In this document: positions 61,342 to 64,000 of the stretch, in pieces | Layout of the letters: every line of letters begins with the position of its first letter | Position numbering within the stretch: the first letter of the stretch is position 1 | Notes under the pieces: generated by a model | What the model was told of the DNA's origin: nothing | What the model saw: the letters and a program-made list of their open reading frames with translations, nothing else | The model's database searches: none | DNA from: Streptomyces sp. WZ-12 | GTDB taxonomy: Bacteria > Actinomycetota > Actinomycetes > Streptomycetales > Streptomycetaceae | Length of the DNA: 64,000 nt | NCBI RefSeq assembly: GCF_028898845.1 | Contig: NZ_CP118574.1 | Span: 744,001 to 808,000, forward strand | Direction: 5' to 3' | Position numbers and translations under genes: made by a program

Positions 61342-61816
61342 CCACGCCCGGGGCCGGCCACCCGACGCCCGCGGGGTGCCGACGAGCAGCGCGACGGCGG
61401 CTGACTCCTTGGCCAATGGGTGCTCCGATCAACCGTGTTCGGTGCCTCAGTTCCGGCCTTTCCCGACGCGGAAACGGGGCCGGTCCGGCGAACGTCATGG
61501 CCGCCGGACAAGTCTTTCGAGCGCGGTCGCATGCGTATGCGTATGCATTCCGTGGACGGCGCGGCGCCGCGATCCGAGGCAACGGCCCGCGCGCCAGAAG
61601 GCCGCTTTGCACGCCGTGCCCCACTGGGCCGCCATCGTGCCAGGAAACCGTCACCTTCCGTGCACACGGCGCAAGAACGTCCCAGGCCACGCCGGGGCCC
61701 GTTTCACGCCAACCCACCCCCGTAGGAGGGAACTTGGCTGATTTTCCGGTCAACGTATCGGTGATCGTTGCAGGATGTGGGCCGGCGACAATCGGACGCC
61801 AGAAAGGTCAAAGATC
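61342..61816. other. Stretch with no convincing gene
   Basis: About 475 bases between the B3/B4 gene and a small possible gene. Near 61533-61550 there is an ATGCGT repeat. No domain, terminator or operator is evident. Confidence 0.45.
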
Positions 61817-62005
61817 ATGGCGGAATACGGCACCACACCGCAGGACACTGCCCGCAGCAGCGCGACAGGCAACGAGGAAGCGTGCACGGCCCCGTTCCGC
61901 GCGCCCCGGGCCGCTCGACTCACCACCGCCGTGGCCGCCGCCCACCTAGCGCCCGTCAAGCGCAGCGCCGAGGCGGCCGCCAGCGTCAACCCCTGGATTC
62001 CTTAG
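61817..62005 (+). CDS. Possible small protein of unknown function, 62 aa
   Basis: The frame from the ATG at 61817 encodes 62 residues with an acidic, Thr/Ser-rich front and an Ala/Arg-rich second half ending N-P-W-I-P. AAAGG lies about ten bases upstream. The codon third positions are G/C-rich as in real genes. There is no signal peptide, membrane helix or known motif, and no modifying enzyme adjoins it, so it may be a small regulatory protein or not a gene at all. Confidence 0.4.
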   Translation: MAEYGTTPQDTARSSATGNEEACTAPFRAPRAARLTTAVAAAHLAPVKRSAEAAASVNPWIP

Positions 62006-62106
62006 GCCCGTTGACTCCACCGCTGCCCGCGGCCCGAGTCGGACGGAACGCCCGGCGACTCCCCTTGCGGTGCAGCCCGGCCCAAGGCGGCCGACGCTGC
62101 GCGCGC

Positions 62107-62811
62107 TCACGCCAGGAGGTGACTGGTGTGGGAAATGCGGCGGGCCGTGGCCGAGAGGGCGTGGATCTGGGGACCGACCTGTTCGATGCGGGTCACCGGA
62201 GTGGTGAAGGGCAGGCGGACGTCGCGGTGGGAGCTGGGGTATTCGAGGCGGAGGGTGATCCCGTAGCGGTCCATGGCCACCGGAAGCGCGCGCTGCACAC
62301 CGTCGTTGGGGACCGGGCGGACGAGCCGGAGCAGGAGCGGGACGAGTTCGGCGTGTGCGTCGACGAGGTGGGTCAGCATCTCCGCCTCGGCCTTCGCCAG
62401 CGGGTCGGGTTCGGTGCGCTCCAGTTCCTGGAGCGTGACGTAGCTGCGTCCCGCCGCGTCTTCCAGGACGGCCTGGCCGAACTCCAGGCACGCGCTCTGC
62501 TCGGACTGGGGGTCGTACGGGGCCGCCAGGAGCCCGGCCAGCGTGACCCGGGCACGCAGCCGGTCGCGCACGGGGGTGGGGGCGATGTCGGTGAGTTCCA
62601 AGCGGACCGGGACACGTCCGGTCGAGGCGGCGTCGGAGCCCTCGCCCGGGGCGTGCAGGTGGAACAGGCCCGTGCTCCCAGCACCGTTGAGACGGTGGAC
62701 TTCGCTGCGGAGCCCGTCGCTCACCACGGTCATGGAGTGGGAGACGGTCAGGATCGAGCGGACGCGCTCGGCGGCGGTCGGCGTGATGGCGCGGGCACGA
62801 GATGAAGGCAT
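62107..62811 (-). CDS. DUF2470-domain protein, iron-regulated
   Basis: This 234-residue protein has a C-terminal DUF2470 domain (about 145-225: M-L-T-H-L-V-D-A-H-A-E-L-V then V-A-M-D-R-Y-G-I-T-L-R-L). This domain is found in haem-binding, HugZ-like and pyridoxamine-oxidase-fold proteins. The N-terminal part (about 25-135) has the beta-barrel character of that fold. A haem or iron role is inferred. The ATG at 62811 follows GGAGAAG, and an iron box lies 32 bases upstream, so the gene should be expressed when iron is scarce. Confidence 0.8.
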   Translation of the reverse strand: MPSSRARAITPTAAERVRSILTVSHSMTVVSDGLRSEVHRLNGAGSTGLFHLHAPGEGSDAASTGRVPVRLELTDIAPTPVRDRLRARVTLAGLLAAPYDPQSEQSACLEFGQAVLEDAAGRSYVTLQELERTEPDPLAKAEAEMLTHLVDAHAELVPLLLRLVRPVPNDGVQRALPVAMDRYGITLRLEYPSSHRDVRLPFTTPVTRIEQVGPQIHALSATARRISHTSHLLA

Positions 62812-62842
62812 CCGGCTTCTCCCAGAGCGAGCAGTGGGCTAC

Positions 62843-62861
62843 TTAGGTTTGCCTAACCTAA
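62843..62861. promoter_or_regulatory. Iron box (DtxR/IdeR/DmdR type)
   Basis: TTAGGTTTGCCTAACCTAA matches the 19-bp consensus TTAGGTTAGGCTAACCTAA at 17 positions. In Streptomyces such sites bind DmdR1 with Fe(II) and block transcription in iron-replete cells. It sits immediately upstream of the DUF2470 gene. Confidence 0.85.
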
Positions 62862-62922
62862 CCCACTGCAGTTCGGAGCGCGAGCACCCCCTCCCGTGAC
62901 GACCCACGTGACGTTCACTTTC

Positions 62923-62967
62923 GGCCGGAGCCGTTTTGGACGGAGCGGTTTCGGACGGAGCGGTTTT
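62923..62967. repeat. 15-bp tandem repeat
   Basis: Two near-perfect copies of GGACGGAGCGGTTTC (62938-62952, 62953-62967) follow a diverged copy at 62923-62937. They lie in a gene-free stretch (62862-63089) between the iron box and a terminator. Confidence 0.75.
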
Positions 62968-63089
62968 CGTTCGAGCTCCGCCTCGTTGCCGAGGGAACTC
63001 AGCGGCCGCCAAGGCCCGTTCCCGCACACGCACGCATCCGCATTCACCGCTATCGCCGCATTCGCCCCAACCACCCCAAGAACGAAAAA

Positions 63090-63114
63090 TCCCCCGAGGC
63101 AAAGCCCCGGGGGA
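63090..63114 (-). terminator. Rho-independent terminator after the leftward methyltransferase gene
   Basis: An 11-bp stem with one mismatch and a 3-base loop. On the minus strand it is followed by a T-run (ATTTTTCG), which is rare in this genome type. It lies about 50 bases beyond the stop of the gene ending at 63164. Confidence 0.85.
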
Positions 63115-63163
63115 CGAACGACCCGCACCCTGCGCAGCGGAAAGAGGCGACGGGACGGCGGTG

Positions 63164-63982
63164 CTAGCCGACCGGCTTCCGGCCCCACGCGGAGATCAAC
63201 GGCGCCGTCGCGGTGTCGAGATGTCCCGACGCGATGTTCGCCAGGTGCTCCTCGATCTCCTCGGCCGTCGCCAACCCGGCCTCGATCAGCCGCCCGCGGA
63301 TCTGCCGTACGGTCGCGGCCTCCAGCGCGCTCCCGATCGGCGACGTGATCGGGAAGTACGCATCGGCCTCGACATCGACCAATCCGGCCGTACGCAGCAG
63401 CCGGGGCAGCGTCCGTCCGAAGGCGAGTTGCGCGCCCCGCTCCGCCAGCAACGCGCGAAAGCCGCGCCGGATCCGGTTCGCGAGCTCCTGCTCAGGGCCG
63501 TACTCGTCGGGGCAGGCAAGCGGTTGCAGCGCCGGATCGGCGTCCTCGACCAGCAGCCATCCGCCGGGCCGCAGGGCCCGCGCCATGGCCCGCAACGCGG
63601 CCTCGCGCTGCGGCACATGTACCAGGACGAGCCGGGCGTGCACCAGGTCGAACGGCCCTTCCGGCGCCTCGTCGGCACCCACGTCGTGCCGAGCCACCTC
63701 GTACGGCGCCCCGGCCTGCGGCATCCACGACGTGTCGAGATCGGTGGCCAGTACCCGGCCGTTCGCGCCGACCCGCTCGGCCAGCCACGCGGGGACGCTC
63801 GGACCGCCGGCCCCGACCTCCCAGCAGTTCCACTCGTCCGCAACCCCCAGCGCCCGCAGCCGCCGGAACGTCACCGGATCGAACAACTCCGACAGGGCCG
63901 CAAACCGCTCCCCCGCCTCGACCTGCCGGTTGTCGAGCAGATACCCCTTGCCGCGGGCTCCGGCCGCTTCATGGTCCGTCAC
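63164..63982 (-). CDS. SAM-dependent methyltransferase
   Basis: This 272-residue class I methyltransferase has motif I C-W-E-V-G-A-G-G-P-S-V near 53-63, V-L-A-T-D-L-D near 77-83, and V-H-A-R-L-V-L-V-H-V-P near 113-123. It is of the general type 12/25 small-molecule group. The GTG at 63982 is near the window edge, so upstream context and ribosome site cannot be judged fully. A T-tailed terminator follows. The target is unknown. Confidence 0.82.
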   Translation of the reverse strand: MTDHEAAGARGKGYLLDNRQVEAGERFAALSELFDPVTFRRLRALGVADEWNCWEVGAGGPSVPAWLAERVGANGRVLATDLDTSWMPQAGAPYEVARHDVGADEAPEGPFDLVHARLVLVHVPQREAALRAMARALRPGGWLLVEDADPALQPLACPDEYGPEQELANRIRRGFRALLAERGAQLAFGRTLPRLLRTAGLVDVEADAYFPITSPIGSALEAATVRQIRGRLIEAGLATAEEIEEHLANIASGHLDTATAPLISAWGRKPVG

Positions 63983-64000
63983 CGCCCGAACATCAAGTCG

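Noticed and set aside
61817..62005. RiPP precursor peptide
   Set aside because: No radical SAM, LanM/LanC, YcaO or protease gene is nearby, and the sequence has no clear leader/core division.

Overview
The window is high-GC DNA with GTG and TTG starts, GGAGG-type ribosome sites, frequent four-base ATGA/GTGA gene overlaps and many secreted or regulatory small genes. This is typical of a Streptomyces chromosome, probably an accessory or arm region. No rRNA, tRNA, CRISPR or phage structural genes are visible. The best-supported content is biosynthetic. An eight-gene, about 8.5 kb leftward operon (26319 to 17775) has the composition, order and size that I recall for the physostigmine cluster psmA-psmH, described in Streptomyces griseofuscus. 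The strain is therefore likely S. griseofuscus or a relative.

Layout. 1-2304: a truncated secreted or lipoprotein gene, a beta-lactamase-like serine hydrolase and a small crystallin-fold protease-inhibitor-like protein. 7791-2750: a leftward five-gene operon of stand-alone adenylation enzyme, carrier protein, type II thioesterase, P450 and TauD-type dioxygenase. It looks like a line that loads an amino acid on a carrier, oxidises it and releases it; I cannot tie it to a known product. 8455-16137: a ricin-type lectin, a 35-residue metallothionein-like peptide, paired small membrane proteins, an IS relic, a lipoprotein, a broken LanC-like gene, a D,D-carboxypeptidase, a GH18 protein and an alpha/beta hydrolase. 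16136-16757: a decayed IS5-type element. 16765-17559: an SDR with a MerR-type promoter.

17775-26319 is the psm operon. In the published scheme 5-hydroxytryptophan is decarboxylated (PsmH), N-acetylated (PsmF), O-carbamoylated (PsmE), methylated with pyrroloindoline closure (PsmC, PsmD), deacetylated (PsmB) and N-methylated (PsmA). The remaining protein, tryptophan-dioxygenase-like PsmG, is the natural candidate for making 5-hydroxytryptophan. A dialkylglycine decarboxylase gene is divergent from it.

28222-64000 is a patchwork of mostly single genes with their regulators: SRPBCC, luciferase-like and GNAT proteins, several SAM methyltransferases, a TetR/methyltransferase pair around a dyad operator, a secreted beta-helix protein, two more P450s, an erythromycin-esterase-like gene facing a double MerR-domain regulator, a LysR regulator, a TetR/hydrolase pair with its own palindrome, an FAD monooxygenase, an MFS exporter, a stand-alone FtsX-ectodomain-like protein, NDH-2-like and flavodoxin redox proteins, an XRE-cupin regulator facing a DMT exporter, and a DUF2470 gene behind an iron box. 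Many gene ends and intergenic stretches carry 6-15 bp tandem repeats, and several strong hairpins separate convergent genes.
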